In this document: piece by piece, positions 49,201 to 58,280 of the stretch | Layout: each line of letters starts with the position of its first letter | How positions within the stretch are numbered: position 1 is the first letter of the stretch | Assembly (NCBI GenBank): GCA_019918135.1 | Contig: WBZZ01005889.1 | Coordinates: forward strand, 54,207 to 118,206 | Length of the DNA stretch: 64,000 nucleotides | DNA from: Paulinella micropora | Lineage: Eukaryota; Cercozoa; Imbricatea; Euglyphida; Paulinellidae | Direction of reading: 5' to 3' | Notes under the pieces: model-generated | What the model saw: the letters and a program-made list of their open reading frames with translations, nothing else | Databases searched by the model: none | Told to the model about the DNA's origin: nothing | Position numbers and translations under genes: made by a program

Positions 49201-51456
49201 ACATTTTTGATGTCCTTGAGAACTTCCATGAAATCGTCAAGGCTGTCGGGTCCGTCCTTGGGAACTCCGGACACGCGAATCCTCTTTACAGCGTAGTACC
49301 CAAAAATTTGGCGAAAGGGATCCCACAGAGTGCTTTTGCTGCCCAGGCTTCCCTTCACTTTCACACTGATCATGAAATCATCGGGTACCTTCCTGTGCGT
49401 CTTTTGATATCGCACACGAAACGCAGCATCCAGTCGGTTTTGTAAAATGTTCGCCGCAGCCTTGACTTGGATCTCAAGCTGCTCTGAGGTCAGTTTGCAG
49501 GGCGTGCCCCAACAAAACGTCGCACCATCGGGGAATATTTCTTTCGTGACTAGATGGTCCATGCCTTTTCCTTCCCAAGGGGTCCAATGTTCGTTCCAAG
49601 TCCACTCGAAGTCTTGCCAACTCGTTTCCGTAAAGAGTAGCAAGAGTAGAGGAAGCATTTTGTTCAAGGTGATGGGGCAACCCTGTTTGTCGTTGAGCTC
49701 CAGGCTCCCAAACACCAGCGGAGAAAGTAAGAAGTCTGCTACAGAATTGTTGCGCTTTTCGCGGTTGCCTTTTGTAAAGGTGAAAGCCAGAGTTTCCTTG
49801 ATCTGCTGTTCGCACTTCGCTCTTGTTGCGTGCATGCACTGCTCCTGTTCTGTAGTGGCGGGCAGCTGTTTGGACTGATGATCAAAGGCAGCAGACCCCG
49901 CCGCTTTGGGGACGCTTGGCGTGGACACACCTGGCTCCTGCCCGTTTTCAGTGGACAGCTTTGTGCATTCCTTGGAGACATCTGGCCCCGATGCCGAAGA
50001 ACAAACTTTCCTTTTCAATACTGGAGCTTGCGCAAGCGTGGATACACTCCGCATCTCCTCGCTGGGCACACTGGCTGGCGTTGGCGGCGCGCTGCCCCAG
50101 ACAGGAAGATACCAACCCATGACAGTGAGCATCCAGACATGGTTTGTGCCCGAGCCAGTAATGGTATCGCCACCTCTAGAGACCGACCGAATCTGTCCAG
50201 TCAACGTGTGAATTGTCAGGTTGTATTGCTCGCACAACAAAAGAGCGATATCGGTGTTCCATATCACAGGCGCCTTGGGACTCGGTTCTCCCTGCCCCGG
50301 TTTCCATTCCCCGAACATCTTCTGAAACTCGGTGTAACTCAAGGAGAGCAGTTGCTTGTACTCGTTCACGTCGTCTATACGGCGTTCGTTCTTCAGCAAA
50401 TCTGCTTTCTTTTGCTCCGACAAATCGTCGTACAGCCTGCAGCACACTGCGCGGACAGAGCTAGCAGTGTGGCGGCCGCCCTCAATACCGCATGCGTTTA
50501 TCTGCAGGGCTGCCACACCGAAACCGCCATCCGCGCATTTTGGACTGATCGACCAACCATACCTCTTTTCCAAGTGTTGGACTAGGTTGATTAATTCCTT
50601 GGCCTTTGCCCCGGGCAAGCCCATGTCCTGTATAGCTATAATTCCTGCATCCCGTGGCCTCGGAGGAGGCGGAGGTGGAGCAGATTTTTTCTTCCGAGCC
50701 CTTTGCCCGGGGAGGCTTGTTTGCACAGCTTCCTGGCTTGCAGGCTGCAGCCGCTTGTGTTCTGGCGTTGCTTGGGGATGAACTTGTTTTAGCGTTGGAG
50801 ACGAGAATAACGAGGGCGACTGTGACGATGACGAAGATGCGGATGGATGAGGCTGCTAGTAAGGCACCATTCTGTTGTGGCTTCTCACCCACTTTCCCGT
50901 CTTCGTCCCTGCCCCCGCAGCGGCTTGTCTGAACAGCTTCCTGGCTTGCAGGCTGCAGCCGCTTTTGTTCTGGCGTTGCTTGGGGATGAACTTGTTTTAG
51001 GGTTGGGGAAGATAATAACGAGGGCGACTGTGAGTATGACGAGGATGCGGATGAGGAGGATGAGGCTGCTGATGCACCATTCTGTTGTGGCTTCTTCCCC
51101 GCTTTCCCGTTTCCATCAACTGGGCATGACCTTTGGAAACTGCACTTGTCCCGCCTCCACCTGTTACAGCGAAGGCGTCTTGTCCCATTTTTTTCCCAAA
51201 CATGCGATGGCTTGCCACACAAGCAAGGGTTCGTGATCGCCGTCATCACGTCGCTTTCCCAGAGGAAAAAAGCACAGGACTTGCAACTAAAATACCTCCT
51301 TCCTGGGTTGTACGTGCTGGCCGATGTGGATGCGCGCAGTTTTCTGTTACAATGACACTTAAAGACAGCATGCTTTGCACTTTGGCCCTGCTGCTGCTCG
51401 TGCGCCTGCCTGGGTGACTCGTCTAAACCAAACACAAAAATGCGCACGGGCAGCAT
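46224..51456 (-). CDS. Giant multidomain protein: GRF zinc fingers, OTU-like domain, acidic/basic tail (one frameshift)
   Basis: The ATG at 51456 opens a frame with a GRF-type finger (CHC, NPGRRYFSCKSCAFFLW) and a second, weaker Cys-rich unit (CLCGKPSHVW). A Ser-rich linker with a 208-bp tandem duplication follows. A one-base insertion near 50860 separates this from a 1,500-codon frame; corrected length is ~1,743 residues. That frame starts with an OTU-like region: CADGGFGVAALQI where active enzymes have DGNC, then WNTDIALLLCEQYNLTIHTL, then MGWYLPVW where they have HY. Both catalytic Cys and His appear lost. A ~700-residue central region is unassigned. The end is a long Glu/Lys repeat tail from (GAA)n DNA, then Lys/Arg-rich repeats. 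It may belong to a large transposable element or host gene; splicing is not excluded. Confidence 0.6.
46800..47035. repeat. (TTC)n trinucleotide microsatellite within the giant gene
   Basis: Long TTC runs with scattered TCG variants encode poly-Glu and, in the first-translated part, poly-Lys on the minus strand because the two runs are in different frames relative to GAA/AAG. The tract probably varies in length between copies. Confidence 0.85.
50725..51140. repeat. Tandem duplication of ~208 bp
   Basis: ACAGCTTCCTGGCTTGCAGG occurs at 50725 and again at 50933, and the similarity continues to the GGCTTCTTCCCC/GGCTTCTCACCC stretch. The two copies differ by several substitutions and indels; one of the indels breaks the frame between the GRF and OTU parts. 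It encodes the Ser/Gln-rich linker. Confidence 0.8.
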
Positions 51457-52915
51457 GAGATGACAAGCGAATCGGTGGGAGCAAGGGAAAGGAGAGCCCA
51501 AGCTAATCGGTTGGAGGAGAAGGCAAAGGTGGGAGCAATGCGGGACGAAGAGGCTGTGGAGGTGTAATGTCAGGAAAGGTGATACTAAAAATTCTAAAAG
51601 ACAAAAGCTTAACGTGCGTAAATCAAAGTAGAAAGTACCTCGAGCTTTCTGAATGTTCTCATGGTCAGTTGTATCGCTTGTCACGCCCACTGCTGTCCGT
51701 GGCACCTGTGCATACGTATGGAGACAGGCGTTATTGCTGAGCATTTTAAACTTTTCCGCCAAGATATTGCAAGATACCAAGCCCAAATGCTGGCCAGCTG
51801 TCTTCGGCGCAGCACGAGCAGGTGGCGAACTCGCCTTCCGCTTTTTTTGCGCTATCCCTAAGAAAGCAGACAGTTGACAGGTAAGGTTCGGCTGAGATTC
51901 TGACGTATGACCGTTGCTGGCATCCGTTGCAGGACGTTTCTGTGGTACCGGCCGGAATAATTTGACTGCTGCGGGTAGATACTATCCACTGAGCCTCTTG
52001 GAGGCGAAGACATGCCTGCGTGGCGAGTAGAATGTTGTATACTTAAATGGTGTGCGTTCGCCCTGTGTTGCTCAAAAAGTCAGGATGGATTACATACATA
52101 CATCATATATAACTCTCGCCCTTTCGCTCTCGCAACCGCGCTCGAGCATAGTTGACGATCAAGAAGGGTGGGCAAGTAGGCGAGATCGCTGGCTAGACAG
52201 GTAAGCTGGCAAGATCGAGTGAGCCGGCAGCAGGAGCACGCGCGTAGATCGGCACGCAGAAACAGGCGAGCGCAGAGAGGCGGGCACATGGTATAAGGCA
52301 GACACAGGCCGAAGCTGGCGTGTGCAGTCAAGAGCAGGAGGATTAGATGGGTAGGAAGGTAGGCGAGAGCGCTGGCTAGACAGGTAAACAGGAGCACGCG
52401 CATAGATTAATACGAAGGAGCACGGGTACGCAGAAACAGGCGAACAGATACAGCAGTCTAAGAGGCAGGCGCATGGTATAAGGCACGCACAGGCAGCAAG
52501 TTGACGATCAAGAAAGGTAGGCATGTAACAAGAGCGCTGGGTAGAACGGTAAGCTGAAACAGTCGAGTGAGCAGGCAGCAGGAGCATGCGCGTAGATTCG
52601 CAGGCAGGCGCGCAGGTAGGCAGAAACAGGTGAATGCAGAGACCCGGGCACATGCTATAAGGTAGGCAGAGGCAGGAGCTGGCGTGTGCATAGTCAACAG
52701 TCAAGACACAAGCGGATGAGAGGGTGGGCAATGGCAGCAGGAGCACGAGGTAGTTGGAGGGCAGGCGCGTAGATTGCAGGCGTGCAGGTAGGCAGAAACA
52801 GGTAAGCAGATACTCGGGCAGGCAGGATCGGGATGGTGGATGCGTGTGGAAAAGAAGGCATGTGGGTGGTTAGAAAGGTGCATGAGAAAGAACGCAGTCT
52901 GGAGGATCTTCCCAA
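51457..52915. repeat. Non-coding DNA with dispersed G/A-rich degenerate repeats
   Basis: From ~52150 to 52830 short motifs such as GGCAGAAACAGGCGA, GGCACATGGTATAAGGCA and GAGCACGCGCGTAGAT recur irregularly several times, suggesting a degenerate higher-order repeat of about 120-180 bp. The frames open here have repetitive translations and no domain. No gene is supported. Confidence 0.55.
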
Positions 52916-52963
52916 CATATATATATATATATGTTTATGTATATATAATATATATATATGTAT

Positions 52964-53001
<38 letters not shown>
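52916..53001. repeat. (TA)n microsatellite
   Basis: This is an alternating TA tract with short interruptions (TATGTTTATG and similar). It separates two blocks of different repeats. Confidence 0.9.
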
Positions 53002-53003
<2 letters not shown>

Positions 53004-53019
53004 GCTAGGCTGCAAGCAG

Positions 53020-53600
53020 TGCTACGGGGCGGCAATGCGCCATGTCGCATCACGCCATGTCGCATCACGACGACCGGCAAACAATTTTTTCGTCGCTCTG
53101 GTTTGGCCCCCCTGCCTGACTTGGTGGCAAACAAAAATCGGGAGGGAGGGTGGCGAATAAAAATCGGGGATGGGAGCAAGAAAACAAATTGTTTTCCTCT
53201 GCTGCCGACCACTGCAGGAGCAGTGCTATGGAGCGGCAGTGCGCCATGTCGCATGACGACGACCTGCGATTTTTTTTTCCGTCGCTCCAGCCTCCCCCCC
53301 TTGCATCGGGAGGCAGGGCAGGCTGTCTGTATGTTATGTGTTAGGAGCGAACAAAACCGGGAGGAAGGCGAAGGCTGCCATGGTCGCGGAGATGTGAGCA
53401 AGAAAAAAAAATTGTTTCCTCGGCTGCCGGCCAGCGCTGGAGCAGTGCTACGGGCGGCAGTGCGCCATGTTGCATCACGACCACCGGAAAAAGTTGTTTT
53501 TCCGGCTCTCTGGTTCCCCCCCCCCCCCCCCCTCCCCCCGCCTGACTTGCTGGCGAACAAGAATCGGGAGGGAGGCGCAGGCTGTCATGGTCGCGTAAAA
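53020..53600. repeat. Three diverged tandem units of ~190-230 bp
   Basis: Each unit contains GCGGCAGTGCGCCATGT, CATCACGACGACCGG, a T-run, CGTCGCTCTGGTTTG, a C-run with CCTGACTTG, AACAAAAATCGGGAGG and a CAAGAAAACAAATTGTTT-like inverted motif. Units start near 53027, 53226 and 53450. C-run length differs from 5 to more than 15 between units. There is no coding capacity. Confidence 0.75.
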
Positions 53601-54659
53601 TAAAGCTTGCGGACTTGAGGTAAGCATAAACTGACTGCACCGTAAAACAAAGCTTGCGGCCTTTTCTCTCTCCTACCTGATGAGGGGCCGTCCTGGTCCA
53701 CCGTGAACACTTGCGGAAACGAAAGATCAACGCTTCCTCTTGGAAAGGCTATATACACAGACATGCAGCAGGATGGTATATGTGGCGCTTTGCGCCGCCG
53801 TGTGCGAAACGGCGCGTACAACACAGCAGTACTATAACATTAGTATCAAGAAAAACTCTCCTTTCCTACGCAAGCTCCTATCTTCCCTTTCCTTTCCATT
53901 GTTCTCCCTCCTCTATTCCCAGTGCCGCGCAACATTTATTATTATTCTCTACCCCCTCCCCCCCCCCCCTCCGTTCTATCGTCATACATTTTATTTCCTT
54001 TCCTCCCTTCCCGAAACTCCCCCCCCCCCCCCCCCCCCCGCTTCTCTCCCAACATTTTTGCCTCTGGCGGGCACCAATCGATCCCCCTGCCTCCTTCCAT
54101 CCATCCTCCCCTCCCCACCCCCCCCCCCCCCCCTTGTTCTCCAGTCGATCATATTATTATTCGTTTCCGGACCACTTCCACTCCTACACCTACACACTAC
54201 ACCTCTCCTAACCTACACCACCTCTCCTTCACGTACACCTACAACTACACCTCTAGTGTTTACTACACGCACATTTGTACCTCTCCAACACCCCCCCCCC
54301 CCCTCCTCCGCTTTCCTCCCGGGCGGCCGCCCATCGTTTCCCTGCATCCTCCCTTCCTCCAGCACCCCTCCCTCCCCCTCCCCCAAAGCAAATCAGGCAG
54401 GTTGCTTGAGGTCTACCTTGCCCCGGCCCGGATGCGTCGAGAGGAAAGTCAGGCCCATCCTCGTTCGTCCATGGGTCGACTTTCCCTCCAACCCCAGAGT
54501 CAATCAACTCTCCCATATCAAATCCAGCGACACGGACTACCACCTGCCATCCAGCACGTGTGTAGTAGCAAGGCAGTCGGAGTACGAAGCAGGCCAGGCA
54601 GGAGCAGGCGGATAGCAAAAAGGGCAAGGAGCGCAGGAGAAATCAAAAACGGCGGGTGC
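53601..54659. other. Non-coding, C-rich low-complexity stretch
   Basis: It contains C-runs of 9-17 and CT-rich DNA between ~53870 and 54400. Long open frames here translate only to Pro/Ser/Leu strings and are not genes. A 13-bp motif AAAGCTTGCGGNC occurs twice near 53604 and 53650. Confidence 0.6.
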
Positions 54660-54860
54660 CACGGCATGCCTGGTGGGTGGGTAGGTAGGCAGGCAGGTAG
54701 GCAGGCAGGTAAGCAGGTAGGTAGGCAGGCGCAGGTAGGTATGTAGGCAGGTAGGTATGTAGGCAGGTAGGTAGGTAGGTAGGTAGGTAGGCTGGTATGT
54801 CGGTAGGCGGGTAGGTAGGTATGCACGTAGGTGGGTAGACACATAGGTAGGTACGCAGGC
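54660..54860. repeat. (GTAG)n tetranucleotide array at the edge of the AT-rich block
   Basis: Irregular GGTAGGCA and GGTAGGTA repeats. They stop where polymerase-coding DNA begins, so the array marks the truncation point of that gene. Confidence 0.85.
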
Positions 54861-54869
54861 AAGAAAACA

Positions 54870-56712
54870 TAGGGAATTTACAGTCATAAATAGTTCAAGC
54901 ATCGCCGTTGGATAAAGACTTGCAACATCGGCATCAATAAGATAATCTACAACCTCATCAAAACCGATTTCACCATTTATGTATTTTTGATATTGCTCCG
55001 AAATAAATCTCCTTTTGCTTGGATAAGTTCTAGCACCATATACAGCCCTTCTAAAATCTTTTTCTTGTTTTAAATTCGTAGTTGAATAACATATTTACCA
55101 TCTATTCTTTTTCCATAAATTCCAAGTTAGAGACGAAGTAGATATATAAGCGGTTAAATTAGTTTTATGTTCTTAATATATTTGATTGTTTAGTTTGTAG
55201 TGTAGTTCCTTTAGTCCCATAACATCTTTTCTAAGTATGTTAGACATTCCTTTTTCGTTTCATCATCTATCTCTTCCCATCGTTTCGCCTTGTCATGGTC
55301 AAAGTCGCCTTTTAACACATTGCATCCCAGTGTTTTAAGGTTCTTTTTTAGACTTCCCTCAGTGTGCTTACATAAATCCCAGAATTTATATTTTTGTATT
55401 CTAATGAGATAATAGCACCATTGTTCATAAGAGTTGAATTTTTATTCTTCTTTTGATAAATTCTTTCTGTAATGAGTAATGGTCAAACTTACTTCCGTTA
55501 AAAGCATTAACAAATAATTTTGCTTTCGGTTTTCTTTCTGCTAATTCCTCCGCATATTTGAAAATTATATCAAGTAATTTAGGAATACATTCATCACCTG
55601 CTACATATTTAAAGCCAATATCCGAAATGGTATAGCCTGCTATGTATGGTGTGTGTAATTCGTATTCATTTGTAAAAGTCTCTAAGTCATAATGAAATAC
55701 TTCATCTTGATTATTATACTTAGCATCTTCAAAAGTAGTCAATAAAGACCTCACTTGATTTTCTTTCTTTCTGAGTTTAGCCCTCGCATATGAAACCCTT
55801 TTATTATTACAAGTGTGCTTACTATAATATTCGGTGAAACAATCTGGACACTTTATTTTTCTTTCTTTTTATGAAACTTATATAATGTCCTTTGAGTAGA
55901 TAACATAGCACATCTGCGGTTATTAAAGGGTCTTCAAAATTTTTGAATGTCTGTTTGCTTGTTGCATCGGTCAATTCAAAATACTTACCTTCAAAACAAT
56001 ATTTTTTTAAGATTTCATATCCTATTGAAAGTGGTATATATGAATTATGTTCAAGTTTGAATTCTTGCCTAATATCATTACATACTTTTTTATTGAGTTT
56101 TGATTTACCTTTCATTGGTAAATTTAGTATTGTTTTTAACATGAAAGAAACAATTATTATCTTTGCTTCTTGGATTAATATGTATCCCTTCGGGTGTTTT
56201 TATTTTTTTATCACTTCCTGTATCATTACACCCGCCTCAGTCTTCTTGGATAATTTGAATAGATATATGTTGAGTAATTCTTTCATATCCATTCGCACTA
56301 GCTTCAAGATTTTGTTCGTTATATAAATATATATCACGAAACAACTCATCTATGTCTTTTAACTTAACTGAGTTAAAAGTTTTCCACTTGTAAAACTTAC
56401 TATCATCGTCATCTGTTATATACCCAAACTTAACATGAAGACTTGCTTCGTTTGGTCAAACCTCTATTTTTAGCATCCTTAACCGCTCTCATAATTGATA
56501 TTTCAATCGCATCCATATCATAGAAGTTAATGTCAAGGTCTTTGAAGGGGTATGTATATCCATTTATACCTCTGTTTTTTATTAGTCTTAGTTCTACAAG
56601 TTTTACCTCACGCTTTCTTCGCTTCTTGTGTCTTAGTTTCCCTTAAGTTTGCCCTTACCTTCGCTAGTTCTACATTTTCCTTCGTCGGTCTGGGTGGTAA
56701 AGGTGGTGGCAT
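54870..56712 (-). pseudogene. Degraded protein-primed family B DNA polymerase, truncated after motif A
   Basis: Read 5' to 3' on the minus strand, with several frame changes: an N-terminal extension (NPRSKDNNCFFHV, NSYIPLSIGYEIL), a zinc-ribbon pair (KCPDCF ... HTC), the exonuclease Exo I motif (FHYDLETFTN), Exo II region (VNAFNGSKFDHY), then GSLKKNLKTLGCNV and EKDVMGLKEL (Exo III-like), NLTAYISTSSLTW, and polymerase motif A (DADVASLYPTAML). About ten residues later it runs into the GTAG array, so motifs B and C and the thumb are missing. At least five frame breaks show it is dead, or badly sequenced. Motif order fits pPolB of virophages, polinton-like viruses or linear plasmids. AT content is very different from the left part. 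Confidence 0.8.
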
Positions 56713-56767
56713 ACTTTTTATATCAATACAGATATAAAAATTATAAAAAATAATAATAAATTATCTG

Positions 56768-57058
56768 TTATAAATATATATAATAATTTCTTATATTTAA
56801 ATAGAAATTCATTTTAGTGGCCTCCTCCATTCTTTTCAACTTAAGTAACGCTTGCTTTACTTCATCTCTTTTTTTCTTTCTCCGTTCTGCTATTATTGCT
56901 TTGTTTTGGTTGTAATACTCCATTGACTTCTGTCTGTGTCTTTCTGGGTCTTTTTGTATAAATTCCCTCGCCTTTCTCCGTAAGGCTTCCTTCTTCTCTT
57001 CTGGTGTTTTATATATCGGTTTTCTGCCTATCTTTGTATATATAATAAAAAAAATAAT
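56768..57058 (-). CDS. Lys/Arg-rich small protein (start unclear)
   Basis: The convincing part begins near GRKPIYKTPEEKKEAL and continues as a charged helix (ERHRQKSMEYYNQNKAIIAE). No ATG exists in frame; a TTG overlaps the stop of the upstream HIRAN gene. Highly basic, coiled-coil-like small proteins of this type are common in virophages and giant viruses, but no function can be given. Confidence 0.45.
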   Translation of the reverse strand: MIFFIIYTKIGRKPIYKTPEEKKEALRRKAREFIQKDPERHRQKSMEYYNQNKAIIAERRKKKRDEVKQALLKLKRMEEATKMNFYLNIRNYYIYL

Positions 57059-57081
57059 CTTTAATATATAAAAATTAATTA

Positions 57082-57360
57082 TCAAGGGATAGTAATTTCA
57101 ATTCCATAATGTTTTCCTGCCCCTCCTCCATAGATTGAATAATATACTTGTTTCCTTCCTTTAATCTTTAGTGTTTCTGCTAAGTGCTTGCTGATATATC
57201 CGAGTTGCTTTCCACTTTCTGTTTCAACCTTTATCGCATTTTTATCAAATTTGTTTTCTGGCTCGTGCAGAATAAAAACTTTTTCACTATTTTTTCGGAG
57301 ATAAGAAATATTATCTTGTCTCCCATCAAATGAAACACCCACAACTCTCGTCGTTGTCAT
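57082..57360 (-). CDS. HIRAN-domain protein, 92 aa
   Basis: The ATG is at 57360. The whole protein is one HIRAN domain: VVGVSFDGRQDNISYL, then the hallmark LHEPENKFDKNAIKV and LGYISKHLAETL. HIRAN domains bind 3' ends of single-stranded DNA at stalled forks in HLTF/Rad5, and also occur alone in phages and viruses. It lies just upstream (on the minus strand) of the polymerase remnant, so a role in element replication or repair is plausible. The frame is intact, in contrast to its neighbours. Confidence 0.85.
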   Translation of the reverse strand: MTTTRVVGVSFDGRQDNISYLRKNSEKVFILHEPENKFDKNAIKVETESGKQLGYISKHLAETLKIKGRKQVYYSIYGGGAGKHYGIEITIP

Positions 57361-57512
57361 TTTATATAGATATAAATAATATTTGTTTAAAATAAAATTA
57401 ATTATTTGTTTGATATTTTATTCACCCGCTACGCGGTTTCATAAAACATTGATTTCTGCTTTAATGGTGGGACGATGTTTGTTGATGTTTCTGAAAGAAA
57501 CAGAAACAAATA

Positions 57513-57951
57513 TCATTTTTTATTTTCGTAATATCTTTCTATGTCATCGTTTCTATATGTTATACGAATTACTTTACGACCACCCAACATAATTTCCTCT
57601 TTCTCCGCAAAGAAGTCTCTATGTGATTGGCTTTTTTCGTGTGTGTATTTGCTATATATTTTTATAGTTTTACCACATACACAAGTATATGTTTGTTTGC
57701 TTCTTTCTTTTTCTCCATTCTGTCGTCTTTTGCTTTGATAATTGATTGTAATCTGTATTTTTATTATCTTCTTCGTATTTTGATAATACTTCCTTTTCGT
57801 AAAACTCCCTTGCTTGCTTTTCTGCTTCTTCCTTTGTCCTCTTTTTCGTTATACATATTTCTTTCTTCTTCTTCACACCATTCTCGCACCATTTAATATA
57901 AACTCTGTCTTTAGAGACATATACACCACCTTTCGTAATTTTTCTAACCAT
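57513..57951 (-). pseudogene. Small zinc-binding protein, one frameshift
   Basis: The ATG at 57951 reads VRKITKGGVYVSKDRVYIKW and a charged helix. The frame ends at TAA after YLCMW. A one-base shift near 57690 instead gives YTCVCGKTIKIYSKYTHEKS ... H and continues to TGA at 57513. The C-x-C ... H ... H pattern resembles the small C2H2-like modules found in many mimivirus and virophage proteins. Corrected length is 145 residues. The function is unknown. Confidence 0.6.
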
Positions 57952-57960
57952 AGTATATTA

Positions 57961-58000
57961 GACACTTTTTTATTTACTTAATAAGTAATTTAAAAGTGTC
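57961..58000. repeat. 40-bp imperfect palindrome
   Basis: GACACTTTTTTATTTACTTA is followed at once by its near-exact inverse ATAAGTAATTTAAAAGTGTC. It lies 10 bases upstream of the small zinc protein's start and may be a promoter element, replication site or element terminus. Confidence 0.75.
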
Positions 58001-58151
58001 GGATAGATACATATATTTTTTCTTGTAGTGTGCTGTATAAGGCTATTTGGTTGTTTTTGTTGTTTTGTATCTACTATCAATAGGAGAGGGTGCCACACAA
58101 TTTAGAGGCTAGAATTTGACAGAATTCATGCCGAGAAATTGTGTATCATCT
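58001..58151. other. Short non-coding bridge
   Basis: AT-rich unique sequence between the palindrome and the terminal array. No gene is seen. Confidence 0.5.
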
Positions 58152-58153
58152 AC

Positions 58154-58190
<37 letters not shown>

Positions 58191-58231
58191 TAGTAGTAGT
58201 CGTAGTCGTAGTCGTAGTGTAGTAGTAGTAT

Positions 58232-58280
<49 letters not shown>

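Noticed and set aside
52080-53560. Minus-strand frames with Leu/Ala/Tyr-rich repeats
   Set aside because: They follow the period of the degenerate DNA repeats and contain none of the residues expected of folded domains.
53711-54746. Three long Pro/Ser-rich + strand frames
   Set aside because: They are translated C-runs and CT-rich DNA; no domain and no composition typical of the real genes.
54518-54902. YLPTYLPTYLP-type protein
   Set aside because: It is the translated GTAG tetranucleotide array; only the first residues belong to the polymerase remnant.
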